Made by a program: the position numbers and the translations under genes. Below the pieces are notes generated by a model. It searched no databases. It was not told the origin of the DNA and was given only the letters and a program-made list of their open reading frames with translations. 64,000 nucleotides of DNA from Tieghemiomyces parasiticus (lineage: Eukaryota; Kickxellomycota; Dimargaritomycetes; Dimargaritales; Dimargaritaceae), in assembly GCA_027575765.1 (NCBI GenBank), contig JANBPT010000051.1, positions 27,723-91,722 of the forward strand, in the 5' to 3' direction. This document shows positions 11,033 through 21,599 of this stretch, one piece after another; the stretch's first letter is position 1, and each line of letters opens with the position of its first letter.

Positions 11033-12913
11033 GACCAGATTAGTGCCAATGGATAGGAGATGGAGTCAGCCGGTGAGTACGCCGGGACGGATGGTGGGTA
11101 GTGGGCAGGGCCTGGGGCGTGTGAAAGGGAGGGCGATGCGGAGTGGTGTAGGCAAATGGGCTCTGGAGGCCAGGTAAGCGGACGTGGATAGGTGAAGTAG
11201 TAAGGCCATGGGCGAGCGACTTGGTTGCTTAAATACCACACACGGGCTATCGCCCTCGCCCTACTTATGTGCGGAGGTGGCACGTATCCGGGCCGGTTTA
11301 ACCTGTAATAAATCGGCACCTTCATAAAAACTGCAGGGGAGGGGGGATGAGGGTACAGAAAATTTGCAGGGCCAGGTTACGAGAGGAAGACAAATATTTA
11401 CCGGCGATGGTGGACGACCAGGCCATTCCGTCCATAACCTTGGAGGCTAGCCGCAATCCGCCGCCCTTGCTCCACTCTCCCTTCGGTCAACCCAACCTCG
11501 CATTATCCATTAGTTTCACGACCCAACACGCACCCACGACCAGCCCTTCACATCCCCAAGGTCGGTATTATTTAGGAGGGAAAACATGCATCAGACGCGT
11601 CGATGGCCAACCAATGTGAAAGGAGTACAGACGCCTTGCCCTACTCGCTACTCGCCATTCGCTGTACCCTTCCCCAGCCCCGGGGGGGGATGGGGTAGGG
11701 TGTGTGACGTTTGGGCCAGGGGTGCGATGTGGAAACACGCAACACTGCGAATTGTCCGATGCAGGGCCAACGTAAGAGGTGCAGGTTAGCATGGGAAATG
11801 ACATCGGTGGTTGGGATATTGAGGGTCCGTGATGCTCGGCCAGGAGAAACCGTCCATCACCACAGGTAGGTGTAGTATATCACAGTATTATGGGGTCTAT
11901 ATAATTGTACTGCCAGATGACGATGGGTGCCAGGCACGTCAGACAAGGGCCGTATGTGAGAGCGAGAGTCTAGGTTATAGGAACCCTATGGGCAGTGTGT
12001 CCGTCACCAGCTTGTAAGGAGCGCGAATTGCCTGCCCTTCTAATCCGAAACCATACGGCAGAATTCCAATGCCCACATGGCTTATCAAGGCTCCTATATG
12101 AGCTATACACAGATCCAGCATGAAGGGTGGGGTCCAGTTCAACCCATGGAGTACCTGGTCCAGGCGCGTGTGTACTGAGTCATAGCATTAAAAGGAAAAC
12201 AGCGACAGCCTGTACCCAACGCTACGACCGTGTCGTCCCGTCGCAGCGAGTTACCTGGCCTTCTGAAACCGTGCTATCGCCACTGGGCACCTTCAGGTGC
12301 AAATGCCAACCCTTATGCGCTGTAGAAGGCCTCGCCACTATCCACCCACCCACCTCCTTCTCTGCGACCGGGGGGGGTACCCTACCACTTAACGCTTCAA
12401 CGTTTCATACCGAGTGGTAATAAAACTCTCAGGCTGTAGGATCGCTGATCCTAACAATCGATGCAAGTCGACTGGCACACGTTTGGAACGACCACGCCTT
12501 TGTCTGTGACTGAGATGTCCCGGGGTCGGTTCTCGGTTTCAACGTGGGTGTTGGCACTTTCCAAGGCCAACCTACCTTGCTCCCAACCATTCCTCTAGCT
12601 ATCTGCTTCTTAATATCTGAAAGAGGGGCGGGGGATACATATTGCAAAGGGGTAAAGAAAATGTCCTTGGGCCATAGGGATGCTATAGTAATAGGTTTTT
12701 ATTATAATAGACATGCCTAAAGAAAGAGAGGGGTCGAACAGTTTGGGGTAATGTGAAGCTCTCCTCATCAAAACTGCTGAGGGACCCACCATTCCTTTCC
12801 CCGCCCACTCCCCCACGTCAGTCTCTGATACCCCTGTCATCCTATTACACGCGCGTCCTACGCTTCCGAGGTGTGTGTGTGTGTGAGAGAAGGGAGGGGG
12901 GAGATGGAGCTTG
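11033..12913. other. Intergenic region without a supported gene
   Basis: About 1.9 kb between two minus-strand genes. The part next to the wall-protein start (11033-11330) is C/T-rich on the sense strand and probably promoter/leader. The rest shows only short open frames without domains. A (GT)7 run sits at 12871-12884 just beyond the 3' end of the oligopeptidase-like gene. Confidence 0.5.
12871..12884. repeat. (GT)7 dinucleotide microsatellite
   Basis: Fourteen bases of perfect GT repeat followed by GAGAGA, about 30 bp beyond the stop codon of the minus-strand oligopeptidase-like gene. A simple-sequence tract with no inferred function. Confidence 0.9.
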
Positions 12914-15900
12914 TCACTTTTGACGCATGGCGTGTGTCGGCTTAGAGGCCTTCGGCGGCGTCAATGGTGTCTTCCCGGGCTGCTTCTTGGGTGACCGCTT
13001 TATCTTCCCGAGCCAACGCTGGGGTACATCACTCTCCGTCTCGTCCTGGCTACCCATTTTAGCCGTCGTTTCGTCGATCCGCGATAGCTGCGCCACGGTG
13101 GGTGTAGACTCGTCGTCGACCCGGAGCGAGAACTTTAAAAAGGCCACGGCCGACGCGGCGGATCCACGTGGGAACGGGTACAAATCGCTGTAGGCCTCCT
13201 CCTTCACGGTGGCACCCGACGGATGGAAATGCATGGTGCGGCAGTGGGCCGCCGGTGCGGAGGAAAGTACGAACTTGCCCTGGGCGTTCGGGACGAGGTG
13301 CTGCGTCTCCTGCGTTAGATCAAACGGATCAGTGATGCGGTAGATGGTGGCCCGCAGTTCGGTCACCCATTTGGTCACCTGTGCCTGATTGATGGTCGCT
13401 GCATCCTGGTACGGTTTCCGGCCTACCCGTGCGGTGAGGTAGAGCGAAGGCCAGTGGTACTGGATGTTCATAAAATCCTGCAGCGTTATGTGGTCGACAT
13501 CTTCCTCGCTACTACCAGCACTATTCGGTAGCGGCGCGGGCATCGGTTCGCCGTAGAGCTCGGCCGTGATGCGCGCCTTGAGCCGGTTGAGCTGCTTGGG
13601 CGAAGGGTAGTTAAGGTTGTGATACGGAGAGAGTTTCAGCATCGCACGGGCCGCCTCAGCGTCGTTGTTCAGGTCACCCCACTCCCGGGTTTCGCGGCCG
13701 ACAAGGTAGGCCGGAAGACGGTTCACCAGGAAGAGCGGGTCAATGACCGGGCTATCGAGAAACACGGCCCGGAAGAGGCCTGATAGAGGTTAACAAGTAG
13801 GGTAGGAGGGTGGACGAAGGTAGGTGGTTAATAGTAAGGAATAAAGGTATTAAAGGTGTCCCACGGATCAATGGCTTCCACACCAGATGGTGATCGACAA
13901 TTCCCTCCCTATAGAGCGGCGATGGATATTAAATAGCGGTATTTGAGGTATCTGTGACAGTGGTATGTTTCGTACCGCCTGTGGGGGGGGGTCATCCGCG
14001 AAACTGACCACGAGCGGACTGTCAATAAAAATCCATGTCAGTCCTTTACCCGCCTTCCTTTTCTCGGCTTAAAAATCAACCTATCCAGCACTGCTCCGGC
14101 GTTTTCAAAATTCCACTCATCAATCCCTCCTTTCTTTTCGTTTTTAGCTCGGGGGATCCCCGTTTCTACGCTCCACCCACTGGTTAAAACTTACCTGGCT
14201 TCATATTCATGGCCGCGGCACCGACGAACCCGCCCCCACCGGTACATTCAAGGGCTAGGTGGTCCTTATCGGCGCGGCCAGTCTCGATCAGCCACTCACT
14301 GACACGGATCAGGTCGTTCACCGCTTCGACCTTCCGCAGCCCCGTCGCAGCCTCGTACCACTGCGTACCCATATCACCACCGCCGCGGAGGTACGGGTAG
14401 GCCAGCGTTGTCCCACGCTTTAGGAGGTCGATGTTCTCCGGGCGGAAACGTGGATGGTTGAGTTCGCCGTAAGCCCCGTGTGAGCGGATGTAGACTTCCT
14501 GGGGGAGTGGGGTTCCACCCTGGGCAGCCTCATCACCTCCCTTTGATACTGACGGCTTTCTCACAAGGAGCATCGGAATCTTTATCTCTGGGTTGGCGGT
14601 TGTCGGCACATTGACCATCTCATACTTGACCTCGCCCACACCAAAACCTGGCACAAGGGTCCATGGCAATTGAGCAAGATAGGTTGTAGGTAGATACATG
14701 GGAGGAGGTGAGGGGGGGGGGGTTCAGGCCAGTATTAGTGCAGTCGAAATCTCAAGCCGAGCCTTATGTCGGATTATTATATTCACGGGAACTAAAGTGT
14801 CGCCCAACGCAAAAGCTAAAATCCCGGCACCTACCTTTGATACGCGGCCCTTCGGTGAACTGCACCGCCTTCGTTTTCAGATCGTACTGTACCAGGTGCG
14901 TGTCGGTGGTGGGTGACTCATAGTAAAATTGAAGCGCATGACTGTTAATCTGCGGTGTCAGGGTGGGCCGCACCGTCACGAATGTTTCGGGTAACGTCAC
15001 ATCAGTTCCCCCGGCCGGAAGGTCACGGGCGGCCTGGGGTAGCCTGTTGGGCAGGGAGGAATGGTAATCGGCGGCGTGACCCGGTAGGTCAAACACGCGT
15101 ACGAACCCGGCGCCACCCTGCGTGCCGTACACAATCAAGTAATCTTGCTGGACGTGAAGCGCGGTGAGGGTCGTACCGGGTGAGAATTCAGTAAACTGGA
15201 ACAGCTTCGCAAATGAGCCACCCTTTGGTTGGTAGACGCTGATCTTGGGTCGGTCGTCGACGGGGTCTTCCGAAGCGACGTAAAAGTGGCCCTGTAGCCG
15301 GTAGGTTGCAAAAGTGGCGGTGGGAACCGGGGTCAGTATGGGGATGTGGAGTGAATGGGTTAGCCGCACGCTTGTGAGGCCGTCAATATCACTAAGCAAA
15401 TTAAAAATAACTAGCAAAGACAGTCTCATCGAATGGTGAGGCTTCGAAATGAACCCCACATCAAGGGGATATACTTCGGGCATGTCAGCAGGGGTGGTGT
15501 AGGAGCAGTGCAGTTTCCATCGGATGGTTCACCTACCCTGTGATGATCAACGAGCGGGCCGAATCTGGAGTGGGGAAGGCACAGGCGCCGCGACCGTTCA
15601 ATGAGATTCGGAGCCACAGCATGGCCGGTGGCGTCCGTTATGTGGGTCACGACAATTGACATTTGCCGGTAGTCCGTTGCGGCGCAAACTATGTAGTTCT
15701 ATATTCGAGGAGAAGAGTGAACGGCAAGTAGGTAGTACATGGGAGGGTATACATGTATATATATAGTTGCGTTACGAAGGCTTGCGTTAGTTATGTCGGA
15801 TCGCCGAGGTACGACTACAGAGCGTAGATAGGTCCACCTCCACCACTCAGCAGCTAACCGCGGCCCGCCACACACTTACCAAGTCGGTGGTGGCGCTCAA

Positions 15901-17347
15901 CCGCAGATCCGATTGGGGGCCGAACGACGGTGGTAAATTTACCACGTCCAGCATGGGATACTCCTCATCAAGGCTGTTGATGGGTTTGTTGCCGGGTACA
16001 TCCTTCATCGCTTTGAACGACATGGTCTTTACCCCCGGGCGTTCCCGACCGGTGGTCATTAAAAAGTGGACCATCTGGCCATCTGACGACCAGACAAAAT
16101 TCGGATCGCAGATCAGGGTGGCTTGCTAGACACCACAAGGAGGGAAGGGAGGAGGGGTGGACAAGATAGATCGAGGGGTTAGGAAGGGTGACGTAGGAAG
16201 CGCGGTGGGTACTTATGAGGCGTTGGAGGACCGACTTCAAGTCGCAAGGCGGTGACAAGGTAAGGATCGGTAAGCCAGCTCGGTGACTTACCATAACCAT
16301 ATCTCCAGTGTCGCTGATATTGAAGAAATGCGTTTTCACGTTGTTCTGACCGGGACTGCACAGTTGCGGGTCATCGATTAACACGGCGATACTTTTACCG
16401 GAGGGAGCGATGCGGACGTCGTAAAGGTATCGGTGCTCCGGGAGGGACGAGGAGTCAAACAGGACCTGCAGGCCGGCGTCGCGGTCGGCGTCCTCCATGC
16501 CGTCAATGATGGTCGGATTGGTCACTCCGTCAGCAGTTTGGTCTGACGTCACGGCGTCTCCAGGTACTGCGGTGGCATCCATAGCGTTTTTGGCAGCCGA
16601 GGTGGGCTCGACGGCAGCAGCCGCAGAATCACCGGTGGCTGTGGGGGCGTTGGCCACACCAGCTGCTTCATCGCCATGTTTCACCGCCATCTCGTAAGTC
16701 ACTTGGGCCTTCGCTGCCGATTCCACGGTATCCTCCTCCGGGGACCACTGGCGCACCACCTGGATCCGCGGCCATGTCTGGGGATTTCCGGTCTTAAAGG
16801 TACCCGTCTGGATCACGCGCGTGGCAAACAACCAAGGCCCGTACCGGACGCGTACCGGCCGTCGGACACGATGGTGGCGATAATACCACCACTGACTCTT
16901 GAGTTCGCTGAACCGCGACTTAGACCACATCTTGCGGCAGCAGATGTGCAAGCCCATGACTTCCCGGTCACGAGCGGCCTGGGCGATGGGGCTGATGGGC
17001 GCTTCAATTTCCACGTAAGGGTCCGGGTACCGGACGCCGCACGGGAGACGAACCTGTGAGCTACTGCGACCCGGCGGTGGGGCGCGCGTAGACGTGGCCA
17101 GGCGGGAAACACGGGTGTTGCTCCGAGGTTTGTTGCTGTGCGCTGGGTAGTAGGTGAGCTGGCCCGTAAGACTGGTCAGTTCCGCCGTGGTCACGTCAAC
17201 TGGCCGGTCGCTACCACTGAGAAATCGCGAGTGGTGGTGGTAAGGAGTCCAGGATGAAATCGCTGGGCGGTCGAGACGGGTTCGGACGAGCCGGGTCGCC
17301 AGTGTGAAGCGACCGGGCGTGGCAGTCGCACTCAGGAGGCGCAGCAT
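12914..17347 (-). CDS. Oligopeptidase B-like (S9A) protein with mitochondrial presequence and missing catalytic Ser
   Basis: Exons complement(join(12914..13779,14195..14647,14835..15441,15537..15698,15880..16125,16292..17347)), about 1129 residues; phases agree at every join. The exon 3/4 join (15442-15536) is the weakest: it uses an AAG acceptor, and a GTGAAC/CCCGAAG pair is an alternative. The Arg-rich, acid-free N-terminus resembles a mitochondrial presequence. Propeller-type sequence follows (VLFDSSSLPEHRYLYDVRIAPSG), interrupted by an Ala/Thr-rich insert. The hydrolase domain shows YPYLRGGGDMGTQWYEAATG, LFRAVFLDSP, EWGD and SPYHNLNYP as in oligopeptidase B. The nucleophile elbow, normally G-x-S-x-G-G, reads E-C-T-G-G-G-G: Ser is replaced by Gly (codon 14238-14240). 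A His near the expected catalytic site (PAAHCR) remains. Probably a pseudopeptidase. It ends in a basic, Pro/Lys-rich tail. Confidence 0.85.
14238..14240 (-). other. Catalytic-serine codon replaced by glycine (GGT)
   Basis: In S9A peptidases the segment L-A-x-E-G-x-S-x-G-G carries the nucleophile. Here an ungapped 24-residue alignment across the exon 5/6 junction places GGT (Gly) at the Ser position. AGT (Ser) to GGT would be a single base change. This is either real loss of activity or, less likely, a sequencing error. Confidence 0.75.
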
Positions 17348-17892
17348 ATTGTTCAGCGATTGGCGCGATGAACGTTTACGAATGCGCTATATCAAAAGCA
17401 GCTACAGTGTAGAGGTCCAACGAAAAAATATTGAGAACGCTGTAGGCGAGCTGCTAATGACCACGAATGTGATCCATGGCATCACCAGTTAGAAACGTCA
17501 GGTTACCGTTAAGCCGACGTGGGGAATGCGGAGCCCAGTGTCAATCCTGGTGACATGGAACTGCGGCACCATTATCTTTTTCTTTTTTATTTGGACCAGA
17601 CTCGGAGTAAAACGCATGGAATTCGTGAATTCCAAAAGGTCGCTTGCGGTCACGGACCATGCGCGGCCTGGGACTGCCATCCACGCTGTACCAATATGTA
17701 GGCCAACCATGGGAACATACTGCATTGTATTCTCTCAACTTCTGACCACCTCTCACTCCATGCCAAACCAAGGCGACATTCCTTTACTATCGGCACGTTG
17801 ATTCCCCTTCACCTTTTCCCTTCCCTTCCCTTCCCAGCGCCTCCTGGCTAACCTTCCACTAGCGACCAATTAGGACCACCGCCGTTCTCAAC
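17348..17892. promoter_or_regulatory. Divergent intergenic region between oligopeptidase-like and SANT-like genes
   Basis: A 545-bp head-to-head region between ATG 17347 (-) and ATG 17893 (+). It must contain both promoters. A TTCCC tandem run at 17816-17835 lies 57 bp before the plus-strand start, matching the C/T-rich leaders seen at other genes. No specific factor site is claimed. Confidence 0.5.
17816..17835 (+). repeat. (TTCCC)4 pyrimidine tract upstream of a start codon
   Basis: Four perfect TTCCC units close upstream of the SANT-like gene. Pyrimidine tracts before start codons recur in this window and may mark core promoters or 5' leaders. Confidence 0.7.
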
Positions 17893-18946
17893 ATGGGCGT
17901 CCGGCGCAACCCCTCCCATGACATTAGGACCATCCTGGCCCGCTTCAACGAAGAACCCCTCCGACCGTACACCGTCACGACGACTGCGACGCCTCCCGGT
18001 CCATTGGCGGTTACCCTTGCCGACCTAGCGGCTACCCAAACTACCGCCGACTCAAGTAACGGCCGCAGCGTACAGTCGACATCCCTACTTTCCAAGCGGT
18101 TCCTTCAACGCGGGCTACGGGCATACGTGGACCCGGAAAAGTCTATGAGGAATACTCGGAGACAATGGACCGAGAGCGACGTGGCGACCCTGAGATACAT
18201 CCTCAACTATGCGGCCGCCCACAAACCGGCCGGGATGGATGCAGATGGTGGTGGTAGGATGGTTGGGCCAGCGGATAAAATGGTCCAAGTTATGAGCCGC
18301 GTGTTCCTGCCCGAGTATACGGAGCGGGCTGTCCATAACCAAGTAATCCTCATGAGGCAAGCAAACACGACGTAAGTTGCTTGTGGTAGTCAGGATTTTT
18401 TGTTCCGACTTCCCCTCCCCCTACCCCTAATACAGTACCTAACCTGGGACTCAACCCTACGGATTGAAACTCTTTTCAAGGTCGCAAACAAGCATCCTAA
18501 TCACTCACCCCTCCACCCACCTTACCTGTACAACCTATGCCCGTCATGACTAACTTTGACCACACACCCTTTGCAGAACACCGTTCGCAACAGCAGTGCC
18601 AGAGGTACTCCCTAACTCGTTGGCCATTGACCATAACGTGTTGGCATCCCACCAGGGCAATCCTCCGGCCGATGGTGATATCTCCGGCCTTAATGTCTCG
18701 CTGCCGTCCCCATCGCAACCCGCCATTACCGCACCTCGCTTTCCCGAACCTGACCCTGATGCTGAACCGTCCGCACCGATACCTATCGAGCGAGTCTCGA
18801 CCGCGCAGCCCACCGCCCGGGCCTGGGCAAGGAAGGTCCAGCGTCGTCGGTATCGCGCTGAGCCCCGCCCGAACAATACTGAATCGCGTCGGCGTGCCCT
18901 CGATGAACTATTGGGACTACGACCCCACCCTTCGGATGGATCCTAA
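17893..18946 (+). CDS. SANT/Myb-like domain protein, unknown function
   Basis: Exons join(17893..18371,18577..18946); donor GTAAGT after two bases of a codon, acceptor TTTGCAG, giving 282 residues in phase. The middle (about residues 90-158) reads RRQWTESDVATLRYILNYA, then KMVQVMSRVFLPEYTERAVHNQV, a W-x(3)-D ... helix ... R-x-V-x-N pattern reminiscent of a single Myb/SANT repeat; confidence in the fold is moderate. The N-terminus is Thr/Pro-rich. The C-terminal half is Pro-rich with a basic patch (RKVQRRRYR) and a Leu-rich end (RRALDELLGLR). A nuclear DNA- or histone-binding role would be a guess. It is head-to-head with the oligopeptidase-like gene. Confidence 0.65.
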
Positions 18947-19748
18947 TTGTCCGCATGGTTAGTGACCCAACTACCCAAGGGGTAAATCTAGAGTGTAAGC
19001 GCCCATCAATCGATACAATGCATGCCATATTAGGATTTTTACTGTCCATGTCAGCTGGTGATAATGTAGATCGATGCACCTTTGACTTGTGACATGTAAT
19101 TTTAATGAGACATAAGTTGGCTGCAAACTATGATAATGGAAAAGCGGGATAATGCACAGACAGCACCTTTTGTGAGGGGAGAGGGAGGGTTTTTTTTGGG
19201 GGGAGGAGGCTACAACAACTGGAAGCAACTAATATAGCATAGAGAAAAGACGGGTCGGCAGGGTACATTTTTAGGAAGTGGGGACATAAGACAGAGGAAC
19301 ATTGTAAAGACGGCCGCAAGGTGCAGAGTGTGTGAGGGGAAAATGGGCTAAAGGGATGGTGAGAGCCAAGGTATTAAGACTGGTACAGAAAAGAGGTAGG
19401 AACAATCACGTTAGGAAATATCTTCCTCGAGACGTATAACACGTAGACAGTACAGAGAGGATGCGGGGAGACCCACCGCCAGGGCAGGAGAAGATATTAG
19501 TAGAAGGGACATCCGGGCCTATAAGAGAGAATGGTTGTAGAGAAAAAGCAAAAAAAACGGGGGGGATGTCTGGGTGAGTGTGAATGGCGAGGATACACCT
19601 GTAAGGTGCATTCTACCAGCCGTGCGTGGCTATCACTCCAGATATCAAAGTGGTCAACAGTAGAAACATGCACCCGCTAACGATGATGGCCAGCCCAGCG
19701 AGGGAGCCGGCCGATTCTTTTGACGAGAGTCACGCTTTCAGAGGCGCA
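18947..19748. other. Convergent intergenic region
   Basis: About 800 bp between the plus-strand SANT-like gene and the minus-strand CCCH gene. It holds both 3' flanks and is purine-rich on the plus strand. No gene or RNA is seen. Confidence 0.55.
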
Positions 19749-21599
19749 CTAGGACGGACGGTTGGCGCCGGGCGGCCAGGCCGAGGCGGCGAGTCCCGCT
19801 GGCGGAAATCCATTGAAGAGGGCACCCTCAGCGGCCACTGAGTAGTTGGCGAGCGAGGGCGGCGCGAGAATACTATGCGTGTAGGGTGGACGGACCGGCC
19901 CGGAGGCAGAGTGCGCGGGGGAAAGTTCCGGCGATAGGAGAAACGGTTGGCCGCTCGGGGTAGCCGCCGGGGACTTGTCTAGCGCAATGGCTCCAAATCT
20001 ACGGGTGGTCTGAGTAAGCTCCTCGTCATCGTCGTCCATCAGGAATGGCAGGTCACCAACCTCCTCCTCCTCCCGCTGCCGACCATGAGACGTGGTGAAT
20101 CGCCGGCGATTAGCAGTGTTGGCGGCGAGGGGAAGGTTCGAGGTCGAGAACTCGCGGGGCATCCCAAAACCGTGCAAACCACTGCCCTCCAGAGTGCAGC
20201 CGGGCATTGTCGGTGTCCCGGGCGTCGGCAGCTCGCCGGCGTAGGGTAGGCTTCCCGGGGACTGGGCGTGCGGGAAGGGTGCAAGGCGATTGGGGTCTAG
20301 TCGGTTGTACATAGTATCAGGCTCGGCCCGTCCCTGGGCGGAAATGTTGTGGCTAGACCGCAGCTGCTGTGAGTTACGCTGAGGAGAGGTGGCCGACAGA
20401 CCGTGTATCGAATCGGCGAGGAGGGACCGGGAGAGCGGGGAGGGGATTGCAGTGGGACTCCAGATGCTGGAGCTGAAAAACGAGTCGCTGGCGGTGGTGG
20501 AGGGCAGGGAGCCCAGCGAAGCCAGTCGGGACATTCCTAGGGACGGGATGTTAGCCTGGCGCAGCGGTGAGGCAGGCGACCGGCCGAGGGTGCCGCCCAG
20601 GGAGGCTGGGTGTGGACCGACCAGGCTGCCGCTGAGGGCGTGGTGACTACCGCGACGTCGGCTGGCCAGTTCGCTGCTGTCTAGCAGCTCGTCCAGGGAT
20701 GAAGGAAGAAGCACGGGGGTGGCCTCGTCGTCGTGCTCAGCGGCGGCTGGGTACCCAGGGCGGAGCGAAACTGGGACCTGGCGGGCGCTATGGGTCTCGT
20801 GGATAATGTTGAGGTGGCGGGGGCCAGCCGTGTGCGCAGTGTACCCGCCGAGGTGGGGCGCGGCACTGGCACGGCGTTCCATAGGGTAGGGGTACGGACG
20901 CGGATCGGGCAGTGAGGTGTCCGCGGGCACGGACGTCGAGAGTTGCTGCGCTACATTGGCCACCGCTAGGTCGTAATGCGGGACAAGCGACCCGCCGGCG
21001 GCCCCGGGATTCAGTCCGGACTGGGTGCGGGGACGGTAGGGAGGACGTGACAGGCCCTGGTTTAGGTTGAAGGCTTGTTGTGTCGGCGGGGCCGTGTATA
21101 CGTCAGGCGCGAACATGTGGCGAGGCGCGCTGCCGGATGGGTGAGTGGTGTGCACAGTCAATGAAGGGTGGCGGGAGTGCTGGTCTAGAGAGTGCGAGTA
21201 GGAGTGCGCCCCTTTGAACGGAAGATGGTTGCTGGAGATGGTGCGACGATGAGGCAGGGGCCCCGCACGGCCGGTGCTACTCGGCCGGCGGGTTTCCGGG
21301 TAGCGAGTAGAGCGTGCAGGTTCCCCCGGTCGGACGTGGGCCAGGGCACACTTGTTTTCGAATTTACAGTTGCCCTTGAGATAGTACTCGCAAATGCCGG
21401 ACGCGGGTACATTCGTGTGTGCAAAAGGGCACTTGGTACCGGAGGCGCAGGTACCCTTGAGATAGAACTTACAAGGCACGTGCTGCACGGAGCCACCCGT
21501 GCGTTCCTTGATGGCAGGGGTTTTGCTAGAACTACCAACATTGGGGCGGGCGGCACTCTCGGCGGAGCGTTGCCATTTTCCCGAGTTAGGTCGGGACAT
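19749..21599 (-). CDS. Tandem CCCH zinc-finger protein (Lee1-like)
   Basis: Single-exon 616-residue protein from ATG 21599 to TAG 19749-19751. Two CCCH fingers lie near the N-terminus: C43-x7-C51-x5-C57-x3-H61 (HVPCKFYLKGTC...CPFAH) and C70-x7-C78-x5-C84-x3-H88 (CEYYLKGNCKFENKCALAH). The spacing, the YLKG core and the linker match the fungal Lee1-type CCCH family, which is expected to bind RNA. The rest (about 90-616) is a long low-complexity Ser/Pro/His/Arg-rich tail, probably disordered, with an acidic patch (MDDDDEELTQ). The upstream minus strand is C/T-rich for a long distance, so a long leader or a leader intron is possible. Confidence 0.85.
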   Translation of the reverse strand: MSRPNSGKWQRSAESAARPNVGSSSKTPAIKERTGGSVQHVPCKFYLKGTCASGTKCPFAHTNVPASGICEYYLKGNCKFENKCALAHVRPGEPARSTRYPETRRPSSTGRAGPLPHRRTISSNHLPFKGAHSYSHSLDQHSRHPSLTVHTTHPSGSAPRHMFAPDVYTAPPTQQAFNLNQGLSRPPYRPRTQSGLNPGAAGGSLVPHYDLAVANVAQQLSTSVPADTSLPDPRPYPYPMERRASAAPHLGGYTAHTAGPRHLNIIHETHSARQVPVSLRPGYPAAAEHDDEATPVLLPSSLDELLDSSELASRRRGSHHALSGSLVGPHPASLGGTLGRSPASPLRQANIPSLGMSRLASLGSLPSTTASDSFFSSSIWSPTAIPSPLSRSLLADSIHGLSATSPQRNSQQLRSSHNISAQGRAEPDTMYNRLDPNRLAPFPHAQSPGSLPYAGELPTPGTPTMPGCTLEGSGLHGFGMPREFSTSNLPLAANTANRRRFTTSHGRQREEEEVGDLPFLMDDDDEELTQTTRRFGAIALDKSPAATPSGQPFLLSPELSPAHSASGPVRPPYTHSILAPPSLANYSVAAEGALFNGFPPAGLAASAWPPGANRPS

